Part shown: positions 52,235 through 63,656 of the stretch, one piece after another
Layout of the letters: each line of letters starts with the position of its first letter
Numbering within the stretch: the stretch's first letter is position 1
Source: Pseudomonas frederiksbergensis
Lineage (GTDB): Bacteria; Pseudomonadota; Gammaproteobacteria; Pseudomonadales; Pseudomonadaceae
DNA: 64,000 bases
Reading direction: 5' to 3'
Assembly: GCF_035751725.1 (NCBI RefSeq)
Contig: NZ_CP142104.1
Location: 4,650,001 to 4,714,000, forward strand
Translations under genes and position numbers: made by a program
Notes under the pieces: model-generated
The model's database searches: none
What the model was told of the DNA's origin: nothing
What the model saw: the letters and a program-made list of their open reading frames with translations, nothing else

Positions 52235-53587
52235 TTACAGACGACCCAGATCGTTGACCAAGGCAAGCAACATCACCCCGACCACCAAGCTGATACCGAT
52301 CTGTATCCCCCAACCTTGCACCCGATCCGACAAGGGACGACCACGCGCCCACTCGATCAGATAAAACAGCAGATGCCCCCCATCCAATACCGGGATGGGC
52401 AGCAAATTCAGAACTCCCAGGCTAATGCTCAGATACGCAAGGAAATTCAAGAAATCAGCGACGCCCGACTGGGCAGAAGCGCCCGCCACTTTAGCAATGG
52501 TTATCGGTCCACTCAAGTTTTTTACCGAGAGCTCGCCGAACAACATTTTCTTCAGCGAGTCCAGGGTCAGGACACTCATGGTCCACGTACGACGCGCGCC
52601 CTCGCCAATTGCCGCGAGAGGACCGAAGCTGACCTCGCGAACCATCTCCGGCGGCCAGTCGACAGCCTTGACACCCGCCCCCAGGTAACCGGTCGGCGCC
52701 TTGCTCTCGCCACGGGCGGCCAGGGTCACCGGGACGTCGATTGGAGCACCGTCGCGCTCGATGCGCAGCACAATTTTGGTATCAGGACGTACACGAACCG
52801 AATCGACCACCTGTTGCCAGTCGCTGACCGACTGGCCATCGAACGCGAGCAAACGGTCACCGGTCTTCAGACCTGCGGCTTGGGCTGGACCTTTCGGATC
52901 GAGCTCGGCAAGCACGGGCGGCAGCGCGGGGCGCCATGGGCGGATCCCGAGAGAGCGGATCGGGTCGGGCTCGTCGGCACCCTTGAGCCAGTTGTCGAGC
53001 ACCAGCTCCCGCGGCGAATCTGCAGTGGAGCCCTCTTCGCGGACCATCATCTGCAGGGAACCGCTCTCACCCAGGCGACGCACCAGCTGCAAGTTGACGG
53101 CGGCCCAGCCCGAGGTTGGCTCGCCGTCGATGGCGACGATTTCCTGGCCGGCGCCCAGTCCGGCACGTGCTGCAACGCTTCCCGCCTCGACCGCACCAAT
53201 GACCGGTCGTACCTGCTCGCTTCCCAGCATGGCCAGCGCCCAGAAAAACACCAGGGCCAGCAGGAAATTGGCAATCGGCCCCGCCGCGACGATGGCGATA
53301 CGCTGACGAACGGTCTTGCGATTGAAGGATTGGTCGACCTGATCGGCCGGGACTTCGCCTTCACGCTCGTCGAGCATCTTGACGTAGCCGCCCAGCGGGA
53401 TGGCCGCGACGACGAACTCCGTGCCTTTCTTGTCGTGCCAGCGCAGCAATGGCATGCCAAAGCCGACAGAGAAACGAAGAACCTTGACGCCACAGCGACG
53501 CGCGACCCAGAAATGGCCGAATTCGTGAAAAGTGACCAGCACCCCCAACGCAACCAGGGTGCCGACAATCATATAGAGCGCGCTCAT
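52235..53587 (-). CDS. rseP: Site-2 zinc protease RseP
   Basis: From ATG 53585-53587 (MSALYMIVGTLVALGVLVTF) the product is 450 residues. It has HEFGH in the first membrane helix, two PDZ domains (ELDPKGPAQAAGLKTGDRLL), and the N-L-L-P-I-P-V-L-D-G-G motif in the third helix. It cleaves the anti-sigma factor (MucA/RseA) in the envelope-stress response. It lies between dxr and bamA, as in E. coli. Confidence 0.97.
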   Translation of the reverse strand: MSALYMIVGTLVALGVLVTFHEFGHFWVARRCGVKVLRFSVGFGMPLLRWHDKKGTEFVVAAIPLGGYVKMLDEREGEVPADQVDQSFNRKTVRQRIAIVAAGPIANFLLALVFFWALAMLGSEQVRPVIGAVEAGSVAARAGLGAGQEIVAIDGEPTSGWAAVNLQLVRRLGESGSLQMMVREEGSTADSPRELVLDNWLKGADEPDPIRSLGIRPWRPALPPVLAELDPKGPAQAAGLKTGDRLLAFDGQSVSDWQQVVDSVRVRPDTKIVLRIERDGAPIDVPVTLAARGESKAPTGYLGAGVKAVDWPPEMVREVSFGPLAAIGEGARRTWTMSVLTLDSLKKMLFGELSVKNLSGPITIAKVAGASAQSGVADFLNFLAYLSISLGVLNLLPIPVLDGGHLLFYLIEWARGRPLSDRVQGWGIQIGISLVVGVMLLALVNDLGRL

Positions 53588-53639
53588 CTGTTTTCTCCAC
53601 AATCCTGCCCGGGACAACCCTGGCTAACGTACCGCAGCC

Positions 53640-54830
53640 TCAACGCCCGTGGCGACTCAACCATTGGCCTGCCAACTGACGAGCCCTGGCATCCACGGTG
53701 AATACCGCGTCGAGGTCATCGAGGGAGACCACGGCCTCGAGATTCAAGACTTCCTCGATGATACTCGCGATCTCGAGGTAACGGACACGCCCGTCCAGAA
53801 ACGCTGCAACCGCCACTTCGTTGGCCGCGTTAAGCATGGCCGGCGCGCTGTTGCCCGCCTCGGCCGCCTGTCGTGCCAGGCGCAGGCAGGGAAAGCGCTG
53901 CTCATCGGGCGCCTGGAAGTCCAGGCGCGCGATCGCGAACAGGTCCAGCGGCGCAACACCCGAGTCGATGCGCTCCGGCCAGGCCAAGGCGTTGGCGATC
54001 GGCGTGCGCATGTCCGGATTACCCAACTGGGCCAGCACCGAACCGTCGACATAATCGACGAGGGAGTGAATCACGCTTTGCGGGTGGATCACCACCTCGA
54101 CCTGCGATGGCCTGGCGTCAAACAGCCAGCAGGCTTCGATCAACTCCAAGCCCTTGTTCATCATGCTGGCCGAGTCCACGGAAATCTTGCGCCCCATGGA
54201 CCAGTTCGGGTGGGCGCAGGCCTGTTCCGGCGAAACATGCACCAATTCTTCCAGCGGCGTCTGCCGGAACGGACCACCGGAGGCTGTCAGCAAAATCCGC
54301 CGAACCCCTACCGCGCCGAGACCGCGGGAAAAATCCTGCGGCATGCACTGAAAAATCGCATTGTGCTCGCTGTCGATAGGCAGCAACACCGAGCCGCTTT
54401 TGCGCACAGCCTGCATGAACAGCGCGCCAGACATTACCAGCGCTTCTTTGTTGGCCAGCAGGATCTTCTTGCCGGCTTCCACCGCCGCCAACGTCGGACG
54501 CAAGCCCGCCGCACCAACGATCGCTGCCATCACAGCGTCGACTTCGGGGTCGGAAGCCACCTGGCAGAGCCCCTCCTCCCCTACCAGCACGCGGGTTTGC
54601 AAGCCGGCGGCGCGCAGATCGTCCTGCAACGCCCGCGCCACACCAGCCTCAGGCACCACGGCAAACCGCGGAGTGTGGCGGATGCACAACGCCAGCAATT
54701 CACTCAAGCGCGTGAATCCACTGAGGGCGAACACCTGGTAGCGCTCCGGGTGCCGGCCGATGACGTCGAGCGTACTCAGGCCAATCGATCCGGTCGCGCC
54801 AAGGACAGTGATCTGCTGGGGGCGACTCAC
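53640..54830 (-). CDS. dxr: 1-deoxy-D-xylulose-5-phosphate reductoisomerase
   Basis: I start at the GTG at 54828-54830, which overlaps the cdsA stop (GTGA) and gives 396 residues beginning [20 protein letters not shown]; an ATG five codons upstream is possible. The NADPH site (GATGSIG), [22 protein letters not shown] and the C-terminal helical domain are intact. It makes MEP in the isoprenoid pathway. Confidence 0.96.
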   Translation of the reverse strand: MSRPQQITVLGATGSIGLSTLDVIGRHPERYQVFALSGFTRLSELLALCIRHTPRFAVVPEAGVARALQDDLRAAGLQTRVLVGEEGLCQVASDPEVDAVMAAIVGAAGLRPTLAAVEAGKKILLANKEALVMSGALFMQAVRKSGSVLLPIDSEHNAIFQCMPQDFSRGLGAVGVRRILLTASGGPFRQTPLEELVHVSPEQACAHPNWSMGRKISVDSASMMNKGLELIEACWLFDARPSQVEVVIHPQSVIHSLVDYVDGSVLAQLGNPDMRTPIANALAWPERIDSGVAPLDLFAIARLDFQAPDEQRFPCLRLARQAAEAGNSAPAMLNAANEVAVAAFLDGRVRYLEIASIIEEVLNLEAVVSLDDLDAVFTVDARARQLAGQWLSRHGR

Positions 54831-55633
54831 GATGCCGCCATCCACAACAGCACCGCGAAGATCGGGATCGCGGCAGTCAGGCTGTCGATGCGATCCAGTA
54901 CGCCGCCGTGACCCGGCAGCAAGTTACTGCTGTCCTTGATCCCGGACTGACGCTTGAACATGCTTTCGGTCAGGTCGCCGACCACCGACACGAACACGAT
55001 GAGGGCCGCACTGATCAGCCCCATCAGCAGCTGCGCGACAGTCCAGTCCCGCACGAAACCAACCACCGCCGTGATGACCAGGCTCAAGGCCAGGCCGCCG
55101 TAGACGCCTTCCCAGCTTTTGCCAGGACTGACCTTTGGCGCCAGCTTGCGCTTGCCGAAGGCACGACCAGAGAAATAGGCACCTACATCGGCACCCCAGA
55201 CCAGCACCATCACCGCCATGATCTGCCAGTTGCCCAGCGGCCCCTGCTTGATCCAGATCAGCCCTTGCCAGGCCGGCAGCAGGATCAGCAGGCCGATCAA
55301 CAACTTGGTCGCCGCATTGGCCCAATGATGCGTCGTCTGCGGATAGGTCAGGACCAGGAAGGTCGCCACCGCCCACCACAGCACTGCCGCACCCAGCACC
55401 CAAGGCGCGAGGCCGGGCACCACGTACATGATGAACAGCATGGCGGCCACGGCTGCCGCATAGATCACGCGTGCCGATTGCGCCGCAAAACCCGCCAGCC
55501 GCGCCCATTCCCACGCGCCAAGGGTCACGACCAGGCCAATGAACAGGGCGAAGCCCGCACCTTCGAGCAGGAAAAAACCACCCAAGGCGATGGGCAACAG
55601 GATCAGGGCAGTGATGATTCGTTGTTTTAGCAT
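54827..55633 (-). CDS. cdsA: Phosphatidate cytidylyltransferase
   Basis: The 268-residue product has about eight membrane segments, starting [20 protein letters not shown], the [13 protein letters not shown] site and the CTP-transferase signature near the C-terminus ([15 protein letters not shown]). It makes CDP-diacylglycerol, the precursor of all phospholipids. It abuts uppS directly. Confidence 0.96.
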   Translation of the reverse strand: MLKQRIITALILLPIALGGFFLLEGAGFALFIGLVVTLGAWEWARLAGFAAQSARVIYAAAVAAMLFIMYVVPGLAPWVLGAAVLWWAVATFLVLTYPQTTHHWANAATKLLIGLLILLPAWQGLIWIKQGPLGNWQIMAVMVLVWGADVGAYFSGRAFGKRKLAPKVSPGKSWEGVYGGLALSLVITAVVGFVRDWTVAQLLMGLISAALIVFVSVVGDLTESMFKRQSGIKDSSNLLPGHGGVLDRIDSLTAAIPIFAVLLWMAAS

Positions 55634-56389
55634 TTATACCCGGGCTCCAGCTTCGATCTGCTCGCTCGTTTTACCGAAACGACGCTGACGGGAAGCGAAA
55701 TCGGCCAGCGCGGTGCGCATGGCTTCGTGTTTGAAGTCCGGCCAGAACAGGTCGGAGAAATACAGCTCGGCGTAAGCCAGCTGCCACAGCAGGAAATTGC
55801 TGATGCGGTGTTCGCCACCGGTGCGGATGCACAGGTCCGGCAGCGGCAGGTCGCCGGTTGCCAGACAGGTTTGCAACAGCTCAGGAGTAATGTCTTCGGG
55901 CCGCAGATGACCGGCCTGGACTTCCCGCGCCAGTCGCTGGGCCGCCTGGGCGATGTCCCACTGGCCGCCATAGTTGGCCGCGATTTGCAGGACAAACCGA
56001 TCGGCACCAGCCGTGGCTGACTCAGCCTCACGCATTGCCGCCTGCAGTTCCGGATGAAAACGCGAACGATCGCCGATGATGCGCAAGCTGATCTTGTTGT
56101 CGTTGAGGCGCTTGGCCTCGCGACGCAGAGCCTTGAGAAACAGGTCCATCAAGGCGCTGACTTCATCGGCCGGCCGCTGCCAGTTCTCACTGGAGAAGGC
56201 GAACAGGGTCAGCACCTCGACCCCTGCCTCGGCGCACACCTCGATGACCGCACGCACTGCATCGACCCCCGCCTTGTGCCCGGCGACGCCAGGCATAAAG
56301 CGTTTCTTGGCCCAGCGGTTGTTGCCGTCCATGATGATCGCCACGTGGCGCGGCACCGCGAACGGCACGGCCTGCTTGGTCTTTTCCAT
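55634..56389 (-). CDS. uppS: Undecaprenyl diphosphate synthase
   Basis: The 251-residue product has the UPPS start HVAIIMDGNNRWAKKRFMPG with catalytic Asp, FAFSSENWQRP and the C-terminal LCIRTGGEHRISNFLLWQ. It makes the C55 lipid carrier for peptidoglycan and LPS from farnesyl-PP supplied by the MEP pathway genes of the same region. It follows frr by 13 nt. Confidence 0.97.
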   Translation of the reverse strand: MEKTKQAVPFAVPRHVAIIMDGNNRWAKKRFMPGVAGHKAGVDAVRAVIEVCAEAGVEVLTLFAFSSENWQRPADEVSALMDLFLKALRREAKRLNDNKISLRIIGDRSRFHPELQAAMREAESATAGADRFVLQIAANYGGQWDIAQAAQRLAREVQAGHLRPEDITPELLQTCLATGDLPLPDLCIRTGGEHRISNFLLWQLAYAELYFSDLFWPDFKHEAMRTALADFASRQRRFGKTSEQIEAGARV

Positions 56390-56402
56390 GAAAACGAGAC
56401 CC

Positions 56403-56960
56403 TTATACGGCCATCAGGTCTTTTTCTTTATCGTCCGTGGCCTTGCTGATCTGGGCCTCGAATTCCTTGGTCAACTTATCGATATCAGCGATGGCACGAC
56501 GCTCTTCGTCTTCGCTGATTTCCTTGTCCTTGACCAGCTTCTTCAGGTCACCCAACGCGTCACGACGGATATTGCGCACGGCAACACGCGCGTCTTCCGC
56601 TGCGCTACGGGCCTGCTTGGTGAAGCCTTTGCGCGTTTCCTCGGTGAGGGCCGGCATCGAAATCAGCAGCAGCTCGCCCAGGTTAGTGGGGTTGAGGTTC
56701 AGACCGGCGCTCTGGATCGCCTTGTCTACAGCAGCGAGCATGTTGCGCTCGAAAGCCACGACCTGCAGGGTGCGCGAGTCTTTCACGGTGACGTTGGCTA
56801 CGCTGCTCAGCGGCGTGTCAGTGCCGTAGTAAGGCACCATGACGCTGCCGAGGATGCTCGGGTGAGCCTTGCCGGTACGAATCTGGCCGAATGCGTGGCT
56901 CAGGGACTCCAGGGATTTGCGCATGCGCTCTTGAGCGTCTTTCTTGATTTCATTGATCAT
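56403..56960 (-). CDS. frr: Ribosome recycling factor
   Basis: From ATG 56958-56960 ([20 protein letters not shown]) the product is 185 residues with [39 protein letters not shown] and the long coiled-coil ending ([20 protein letters not shown]). It splits post-termination ribosomes with EF-G. The ATG overlaps the pyrH stop by 4 nt; the longer frame to 57071 is ignored. Confidence 0.97.
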   Translation of the reverse strand: MINEIKKDAQERMRKSLESLSHAFGQIRTGKAHPSILGSVMVPYYGTDTPLSSVANVTVKDSRTLQVVAFERNMLAAVDKAIQSAGLNLNPTNLGELLLISMPALTEETRKGFTKQARSAAEDARVAVRNIRRDALGDLKKLVKDKEISEDEERRAIADIDKLTKEFEAQISKATDDKEKDLMAV

Positions 56961-57700
56961 TGCTTGCCTTCCTCGATCAGTGTTCCTTCGGCGCCGCCAT
57001 GGACGATATTGAGCAGGGCACCGGGTTTGTTCATGTTGAAAACGCGCAGAGGCATCTTGTGGTCGCGGCACAAGCAGATAGCCGTCAGGTCCATTACACC
57101 CAGCTTGCGATCCAGCACTTCATCGTAGGTCAGATGATCGAACTTCTCGGCATGCGGGTCTTTGAACGGGTCAGCGGTGTACACACCATCCACCTTGGTT
57201 GCCTTGAGCACGACATCGGCGTCGATCTCGATCGCTCGCAGGCACGCAGCCGAATCCGTGGTGAAGAACGGATTACCGGTACCGGCGGCGAAAATCACCA
57301 CTTCCTTGGAGTTGAGGTGGCGCATGGCTTTGCGGCGATCGTAGTGATCGGTCACGCCAACCATGGAAATGGCCGACATCACGATGGCCGAGATATTGGC
57401 ACGCTCGAGCGCGTCGCGCATAGCCAGGGCGTTCATCACAGTGGCCAGCATGCCCATGTGGTCGCCTGTGACCCGATCCATGCCGGCCGCGCTCAGCGCT
57501 GCGCCGCGGAACAGGTTGCCGCCGCCGATGACCAGGCCGACCTGGACGCCGATCCCGACCAACTGGCCAACTTCCAGGGCCATGCGATCCAGCACTTTCG
57601 GGTCGATCCCGAACTCTTCCGAGCCCATCAGGGCCTCGCCGCTAAGCTTGAGTAGAATGCGTTTATAGCGAGCCTGATAACCACTGCCCTGCTGAGCCAT
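56957..57700 (-). CDS. pyrH: UMP kinase
   Basis: From ATG 57698-57700 ([20 protein letters not shown]) the product is 247 residues. It has [34 protein letters not shown] and [20 protein letters not shown] of the amino-acid-kinase-type UMP kinase. It makes UDP for pyrimidine nucleotides. It lies between tsf and frr. Confidence 0.97.
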   Translation of the reverse strand: MAQQGSGYQARYKRILLKLSGEALMGSEEFGIDPKVLDRMALEVGQLVGIGVQVGLVIGGGNLFRGAALSAAGMDRVTGDHMGMLATVMNALAMRDALERANISAIVMSAISMVGVTDHYDRRKAMRHLNSKEVVIFAAGTGNPFFTTDSAACLRAIEIDADVVLKATKVDGVYTADPFKDPHAEKFDHLTYDEVLDRKLGVMDLTAICLCRDHKMPLRVFNMNKPGALLNIVHGGAEGTLIEEGKQ

Positions 57701-57854
57701 TGCGAATCTCTCCTGCGGCGTATTCTCAAAAATTCTTTGCAAGCTGTTTTCAGCCTGCGTTCACTCTAGTCTGACGCTGACACAGCGCCATCGGAACACG
57801 GCTTTGTAAGCCAGTTCCGGCAGGAAACCAATATAAATCGGCATCCCATCCAAA

Positions 57855-57890
57855 AAGAGGCTGCGCGCGTTAAGCGGGCAGCCTCTTCTG
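57855..57890 (-). terminator. tsf terminator
   Basis: On the minus strand AAGAGGCTGC and GCAGCCTCTT flank a 13-nt loop and run into TTT, just downstream of tsf. Confidence 0.8.
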
Positions 57891-57911
57891 GGCGACGTTA
57901 TGAAAACCGTC

Positions 57912-58778
57912 TTATTGCTTGCTGGCAGCAGCTACCTGGGCAGCAACTTCTTCAGCGAAGTTGTCGACCGGCTTCTCGATACCTTCGCCCACTTTGAAGT
58001 AGGTGAAGGAAACGATTTCAGCGCCGGCTTTCTTCGCCAGGTCGCCAACCTTGATTTCCGGGTTCTTGACGAACGCCTGCTCGACCAGGCTGGCTTCGGC
58101 CAGGAACTTGGAAATACGGCCGCTGACCATTTTCTCGGCGATTTCAGCAGGCTTGCCTTTCAGCTTCTCTTCGTTCAGCTGCAGGAAAACGCCCTTCTCG
58201 CGCTCGATCGCTTCAGCCGAAACGTCCGAAGGCAGCAGGAACTCAGGGTTGGTCGCAGCCACGTGCATGGCGATGTCTTTCGCCAGCTCGGTATCGCCGC
58301 CCTTCAGGACAACTGCAACACCGATCTTGTTGCCGTGCAGGTAGGTACCGACCACGTCACCTTCAACGCGAACCAGGCGACGGATGTTGACGTTTTCGCC
58401 GGTCTTGCCAACCAGTACCAGGCGCGCTTCTTCCTGAGCTTCGATCAGCGGAGCTGCGTCGGTCAGTTTGTCAGCGAAGGCCTTGTCGACGCTGGCAGCG
58501 ACGAATGCCTTGAAGTCGTCTTGCAGGGCCAGGAAGTCGGTCTGGGAGTTGACTTCCAGCAGAACGGCGGCTTTACCGTCGTCCTTGATGGCGATGGCGC
58601 CTTCAGCGGCAACGTTGCCGGCTTTCTTGGCTGCCTTGATGGCGCCCGAAGCACGCATGTCATCAATGGCTTTCTCGATGTCGCCGCCAGCCTTGGTCAA
58701 GGCTTTCTTGCAATCCATCATGCCTTCGCCGGTACGCTCGCGCAGTTCTTTGACCAACGCTGCAGTAATCTCTGCCAT
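57912..58778 (-). CDS. tsf: Elongation factor Ts
   Basis: The 288-residue product ([20 protein letters not shown]) has the EF-Ts signature [20 protein letters not shown] and the TDF motif in [14 protein letters not shown]. It exchanges GDP for GTP on EF-Tu. It follows rpsB, from which it is separated by a terminator-like hairpin that allows partial readthrough. Confidence 0.97.
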   Translation of the reverse strand: MAEITAALVKELRERTGEGMMDCKKALTKAGGDIEKAIDDMRASGAIKAAKKAGNVAAEGAIAIKDDGKAAVLLEVNSQTDFLALQDDFKAFVAASVDKAFADKLTDAAPLIEAQEEARLVLVGKTGENVNIRRLVRVEGDVVGTYLHGNKIGVAVVLKGGDTELAKDIAMHVAATNPEFLLPSDVSAEAIEREKGVFLQLNEEKLKGKPAEIAEKMVSGRISKFLAEASLVEQAFVKNPEIKVGDLAKKAGAEIVSFTYFKVGEGIEKPVDNFAEEVAAQVAAASKQ

Positions 58779-58917
58779 TTCAAAATCCTCTTGGATAGGT
58801 TTTCAACCATTCCACCCGATCGAACGGGCGATCAATTCTTCCCGAAAAACCACTGCTTATAGGCCGCGGCAGGTTACAAAAAAGTCACTGCACTGGCGGC
58901 AAATGGTTTTCGAGGTG

Positions 58918-58945
58918 GCAAAAAGGGGGCCAAGCCCCCTTTTTG
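58918..58945. terminator. Bidirectional hairpin between rpsB and tsf
   Basis: AAAAAGGGGGC-CAA-GCCCCCTTTTT has A and T runs on both sides. In many bacteria this attenuates rpsB transcription into tsf. Confidence 0.75.
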
Positions 58946-58973
58946 CTTACTGAGTCAACGCCAGGGGCGTCGA

Positions 58974-59714
58974 TTACTCAGCGGCTGCTGCCGGAGCTTC
59001 GTCAGCTGCGAACTCAACAGTACCGCCAGAAACATTGTTGCGACCACGGATCACAGCATCAGCCATCGAACCCATGTACAGCTGGATGGCGCGAATGGCG
59101 TCATCGTTGCCTGGGATGATGTAGTCAACGCCTTCCGGGCTGCTGTTGGTATCGACAACGCCGATGACCGGGATACCCAGCTTGTTGGCTTCGGTGATCG
59201 CGATGCGCTCGTGGTCAACGTCGATCACGAACAGTGCGTCAGGCAGACCGCCCATGTCCTTGATACCGCCCAGGGAGCGGTCCAGCTTCTCAAGATCGCG
59301 AGTGCGCATCAGCGCTTCTTTCTTGGTCAGCTTGGCGAAAGTACCGTCTTCGGACTGGACTTCAAGGTCACGCAGACGCTTGATGGAAGCGCGAATGGTC
59401 TTGAAGTTGGTCAGCATGCCGCCCAACCAGCGGTGATCGACGTACGGCGAACCGCAACGTGCTGCTTCTTCAGCAACGATCTTGCCAGCGGAACGCTTGG
59501 TGCCGACGAACAGAATCTTGTTTTTGCCCTGGGCCAGGCGCTCTACGAAGGTCAGTGCTTCGTTGAACATCGGCAGGGTTTTTTCAAGGTTGATGATGTG
59601 GATCTTGTTACGCGCGCCGAAAATGTACTTGCCCATTTTCGGGTTCCAGTAACGGGTCTGGTGACCGAAGTGCACACCGGCCTTCAGCATATCGCGCATG
59701 TTGACTTGGGACAT
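58974..59714 (-). CDS. rpsB: 30S ribosomal protein S2
   Basis: The 246-residue product ([20 protein letters not shown]) has the S2 signatures [20 protein letters not shown] and [20 protein letters not shown]. It ends with an Ala-rich tail. It is the first gene of the rpsB-tsf operon. Confidence 0.98.
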   Translation of the reverse strand: MSQVNMRDMLKAGVHFGHQTRYWNPKMGKYIFGARNKIHIINLEKTLPMFNEALTFVERLAQGKNKILFVGTKRSAGKIVAEEAARCGSPYVDHRWLGGMLTNFKTIRASIKRLRDLEVQSEDGTFAKLTKKEALMRTRDLEKLDRSLGGIKDMGGLPDALFVIDVDHERIAITEANKLGIPVIGVVDTNSSPEGVDYIIPGNDDAIRAIQLYMGSMADAVIRGRNNVSGGTVEFAADEAPAAAAE

Positions 59715-60087
59715 GATAGTTCCTTGATAAGTCGGGTTTGGCCTCCACGTATCCCAATGACCAACCAGTGGCTATACAGCCAAAGGCACCCAGGTCATCG
59801 TGTCGACACGTGTGTGGATTTAAGCTTACGGGGTCATCCCCGGAAAGCGGCGCATTTTATACCACAGCAAGGGCGAAAACGAAACCCGGATTCTGAAATC
59901 CTGGAGAAGCACCCTTGTCCTGCCCTTCCATCGGCTGTGAATACACACCCTTATAGACAGAAGCGATGCACGCAGGCGCGGATTTGCCTTGCTCGTCTGT
60001 TAGAATCGCGTTTTTCAGGGCCGCATGGATCATCATCCACCGCCCATTTCGTTTTGAACAGCGCCGTCGGGCGCAGAGAGAGCCTGT
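59715..60087 (-). promoter_or_regulatory. rpsB promoter and leader; map promoter on the other strand
   Basis: On the minus strand TATAAAAT (59854-59861) is a strong -10 box; the leader would then be about 140 nt long and could carry the S2-binding autoregulatory structure known from gamma-proteobacterial rpsB. For map on the plus strand TAGAAT (60001-60006) is the best -10. No gene or repeat is seen. Confidence 0.45.
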
Positions 60088-60870
60088 ATGACCGTTACCC
60101 TCAAGACGCCCGAGGACATCGCAAAAATGCGTGTCGCCGGCAAACTCGCCGCCGAAGTGCTGGAGATGATCGCCGACTACGTCAAGCCGGGCGTGACCAC
60201 GGAAGAGCTGGACCGCATCTGCCACGACTATATCGTCAACGAGCAGAAAGCCATCCCGGCCCCGCTCAACTACAAAGGCTTCCCGAAGTCGATCTGCACC
60301 TCGATCAACCATGTGGTCTGCCACGGCATCCCCAACGAGAAACCGTTGAAGGACGGCGACACCTTGAACATCGACGTCACCGTCATCAAGGACGGCTACC
60401 ACGGCGACACCAGCCGCATGTTCCATGTCGGCAACGTGCCGGAGTGGGCCGAGCGCCTGTCCAAGGTCACCCAGGAATGCATGTACATGGCCATCGAGCT
60501 GGTGAAACCGGGCTGCCGCCTGGGCGACATCGGCGAAGTGATCCAGAAGCACGCGCAAAAGAATGGGTTTTCGGTGGTGCGCGAGTTCTGCGGCCACGGC
60601 ATTGGCAAGGTGTTTCACGAAGAACCGCAGATCCTGCACTACGGCCGTGCCGGCACCGGCATGGAACTGCAGGCTGGCATGACCTTCACCATCGAGCCGA
60701 TGATCAACCAGGGCCGCGCTGACACCAAGGTATTGGGCGACGGTTGGACTGCCATTACCAAGGATCGCAAGCTGTCGGCGCAGTGGGAACACACGCTGCT
60801 GGTGACCGAGACCGGCTACGAGATCTTTACCCTGCGCAGCGACGACACCATCCCGCGCGTTTCCGCCTGA
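60088..60870 (+). CDS. map: Type I methionine aminopeptidase
   Basis: The 260-residue product ([20 protein letters not shown]) has the metal-ligand motifs: [20 protein letters not shown] (two Asp), [14 protein letters not shown] (His) and FTIEPMIN (Glu), and a last Glu in [13 protein letters not shown]. It removes the initiator Met from new proteins. It is divergent from rpsB. Confidence 0.97.
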   Translation: MTVTLKTPEDIAKMRVAGKLAAEVLEMIADYVKPGVTTEELDRICHDYIVNEQKAIPAPLNYKGFPKSICTSINHVVCHGIPNEKPLKDGDTLNIDVTVIKDGYHGDTSRMFHVGNVPEWAERLSKVTQECMYMAIELVKPGCRLGDIGEVIQKHAQKNGFSVVREFCGHGIGKVFHEEPQILHYGRAGTGMELQAGMTFTIEPMINQGRADTKVLGDGWTAITKDRKLSAQWEHTLLVTETGYEIFTLRSDDTIPRVSA

Positions 60871-60914
60871 CCCGTAACCAGCCTATAGATATAGATAGAA
60901 AGGAAAGCCATTCG

Positions 60915-63617
60915 ATGCCGCAGGTGGATCCCGAACTCTTCGACCGCGGCCAGTTCCAGGCTGAACTGGCCCTGAAGGCAAGCCCCATCTCGGCGTTCAA
61001 GAAGGCGATCCGCCAAGCGCATGAAGTGCTCGACCAGCGCTTTCGCAGTGGCCGCGATATCCGCCGGCTGATCGAAGACCGCGCCTGGTTCGTTGATAAC
61101 ATCCTGCAAAAGGCCTGGGAACAGTTCAATTGGAGTGAAGACGCCGACATCGCCCTGGTGGCAGTGGGCGGATATGGGCGCGGAGAGCTGCACCCCTACT
61201 CCGATATCGACCTGCTGATCCTGCTGGACAGTGCCGACCATGAAGTTTTCCGCGACTCCATCGAGCGGTTCCTGACGTTGCTGTGGGACATCGGCCTGGA
61301 AGTCGGCCAGAGCGTACGCTCGGTGCAGGAATGCGCCGACGAGGCCCGCGCCGACCTGACGGTGATCACCAACCTGATGGAAAGCCGCACCATCGCCGGC
61401 CCCGAGCGCCTGCGCCAGCGCATGCTCGACGTCACCAGTACGGCGCAAATGTGGCCGAGCAAGGATTTCTTCCTGGCCAAGCGCGCCGAACAAAAGGCCC
61501 GTCACCACAAGTACAACGACACCGAGTACAACCTGGAACCCAACGTCAAGGGCTCGCCTGGCGGGCTGCGGGATATCCAGACCATCTTGTGGGTCGCCCG
61601 TCGCCAGTACGGTACGTTGAACCTGCGAGCCCTGGCCGGCGAGGGTTTCCTGGTGGAAAGCGAAAATGCCCTGTTGGCGTCGTCCCAGGAGTTTTTGTGG
61701 AAGGTCCGCTACGCACTCCATATGCTCGCCGGGCGCTCCGAGGACCGCCTGCTGTTCGATCACCAGCGTTCCATCGCCGGCCTGCTGGGTTTCGAAGGAC
61801 AGGACGCCAAGCAATCCATCGAAAACTTCATGCAGCAGTATTACCGCGTGGTGATGAGCATCGCCCAGCTCAGCGAACTGATCATCCAGCATTTCGAGGA
61901 GGTGATCCTCGCCCCCGAAGATGAAGAGCCGCCGCAGCCGATCAACTCCCGCTTTCAACTGCACGACGGCTACATCGAAGCGCGCAACGCCAACGTATTC
62001 CGCCGCACGCCGTTTGCCATGCTCGAGATTTTCGTGCTGATGGCCCAGCAGCCGGAAATCAAGGGCGTGCGCGCCGATACCATTCGCCTGCTGCGGGAAA
62101 ACCGTCACCTGATCGATGACGATTTTCGCCATGACATTCGCAACACCAGCCTGTTCATCGAACTGTTCAAGTGCAAGATCGGTGTGCACCGCAACCTGCG
62201 CCGCATGAACCGCTACGGAATCCTCGGCCGCTACCTGCCGGAGTTCGGTTTCATCGTCGGGCAGATGCAACACGACCTGTTCCACATCTATACGGTCGAT
62301 GCCCACACCCTGAACCTGATCAAGCACCTGCGTAAGCTGCAATACACCCAGGTATCAGAGAAATTCCCGCTGGCCAGCAAACTCATGGCCAAGCTGCCCA
62401 AGCCCGAGCTGATCTACATGGCCGGGCTATACCACGACATTGGCAAGGGCCGCCAGGGCGACCATTCCGAGATTGGCGCGGTGGATGCCGAGGCGTTCTG
62501 CCAGCGGCACCAACTGCCGGTATGGGACAGCCGGCTGATCGTCTGGCTCGTCCAGAACCACCTGGTGATGTCGACCACCGCCCAGCGCAAGGACCTGTCC
62601 GACCCGCAGGTCATCCACGACTTCGCCCAGATCGTCGGTGATGAAACGCGCCTGGATTACCTCTACGTACTGACCGTGGCAGACATCAACGCCACCAACC
62701 CGAGCCTGTGGAATTCCTGGCGAGCGAGCCTGTTGCGCCAGCTCTACACCGAGACCAAGCGAGCCCTGCGCCGCGGCCTGGAGAACCCGGTGGACCGCGA
62801 GGAGCAGATCCGTCGTACCCAGAGCGCGGCCCTGGACATCCTGGTGCGCGGCGGCACCGATCCGGACGATGTCGAGCAGCTCTGGTCGCAGTTGGGCGAT
62901 GACTACTTCCTGCGCCACACCGCCGGCGACGTGGCCTGGCACAGCGACGCGATCCTGCAGCAGCCGGCCGATGGCGGCCCGCTGGTGTTGATCAAGGAAA
63001 CCACGCAGCGCGAGTTCGAGGGCGGTACGCAGATTTTCATCTATGCACCGGACCAGCACGACTTCTTCGCCGTGACCGTGGCGGCGATGGACCAACTCAA
63101 CCTCAACATCCATGACGCCCGGGTCATCACGTCCACCAGCCAGTTCACCCTCGACACCTACATCGTGCTCGACACCGACGGCGATTCGATCGGCGACAAC
63201 CCGGCGCGGGTCAAGCAGATTCGCGACGGCCTCACCGAAGCCCTGCGCAACCCGGCGGACTACCCGACCATCATCCAGCGCCGCGTGCCGCGCCAGCTCA
63301 AGCATTTCGCCTTCGCGCCACAAGTGACGATCCACAACGACGCCCAGCGCCAGGTCACCGTGCTGGAACTCAGCGCGCCAGATCGCCCGGGCCTGCTGGC
63401 GCGGGTCGGCCATATCTTCCTGGAGTTCGACCTTTCGCTGCAAAACGCCAAGATCGCCACGCTCGGCGAGCGGGTGGAGGACGTGTTCTTCATTACCGAC
63501 GCACACAACCAGCCGTTGTCCGATCCGCAGTTGTGCAGCCGCTTGCAGGAGGCGATCGTGCAGCATTTGAGCGTCAACCAGGAACCCGACATCAACCTGA
63601 CGCGAATCAGCATCTGA
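60915..63617 (+). CDS. glnD: [Protein-PII] uridylyltransferase/uridylyl-removing enzyme GlnD
   Basis: From ATG 60915 ([20 protein letters not shown]), with AGGAAAG before it, the product is 900 residues. It has the nucleotidyltransferase site [20 protein letters not shown], a GlnD-specific middle part, an HD domain ([20 protein letters not shown]) and two ACT domains (around [20 protein letters not shown] and [20 protein letters not shown]). It senses glutamine and uridylylates GlnB/GlnK. The longer frame back to 60744 overlaps map and is rejected. Confidence 0.97.
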   Translation: MPQVDPELFDRGQFQAELALKASPISAFKKAIRQAHEVLDQRFRSGRDIRRLIEDRAWFVDNILQKAWEQFNWSEDADIALVAVGGYGRGELHPYSDIDLLILLDSADHEVFRDSIERFLTLLWDIGLEVGQSVRSVQECADEARADLTVITNLMESRTIAGPERLRQRMLDVTSTAQMWPSKDFFLAKRAEQKARHHKYNDTEYNLEPNVKGSPGGLRDIQTILWVARRQYGTLNLRALAGEGFLVESENALLASSQEFLWKVRYALHMLAGRSEDRLLFDHQRSIAGLLGFEGQDAKQSIENFMQQYYRVVMSIAQLSELIIQHFEEVILAPEDEEPPQPINSRFQLHDGYIEARNANVFRRTPFAMLEIFVLMAQQPEIKGVRADTIRLLRENRHLIDDDFRHDIRNTSLFIELFKCKIGVHRNLRRMNRYGILGRYLPEFGFIVGQMQHDLFHIYTVDAHTLNLIKHLRKLQYTQVSEKFPLASKLMAKLPKPELIYMAGLYHDIGKGRQGDHSEIGAVDAEAFCQRHQLPVWDSRLIVWLVQNHLVMSTTAQRKDLSDPQVIHDFAQIVGDETRLDYLYVLTVADINATNPSLWNSWRASLLRQLYTETKRALRRGLENPVDREEQIRRTQSAALDILVRGGTDPDDVEQLWSQLGDDYFLRHTAGDVAWHSDAILQQPADGGPLVLIKETTQREFEGGTQIFIYAPDQHDFFAVTVAAMDQLNLNIHDARVITSTSQFTLDTYIVLDTDGDSIGDNPARVKQIRDGLTEALRNPADYPTIIQRRVPRQLKHFAFAPQVTIHNDAQRQVTVLELSAPDRPGLLARVGHIFLEFDLSLQNAKIATLGERVEDVFFITDAHNQPLSDPQLCSRLQEAIVQHLSVNQEPDINLTRISI

Positions 63618-63656
63618 TCGCGTCATGATTCAGCCGATTTGAGAGATTGCGCAACG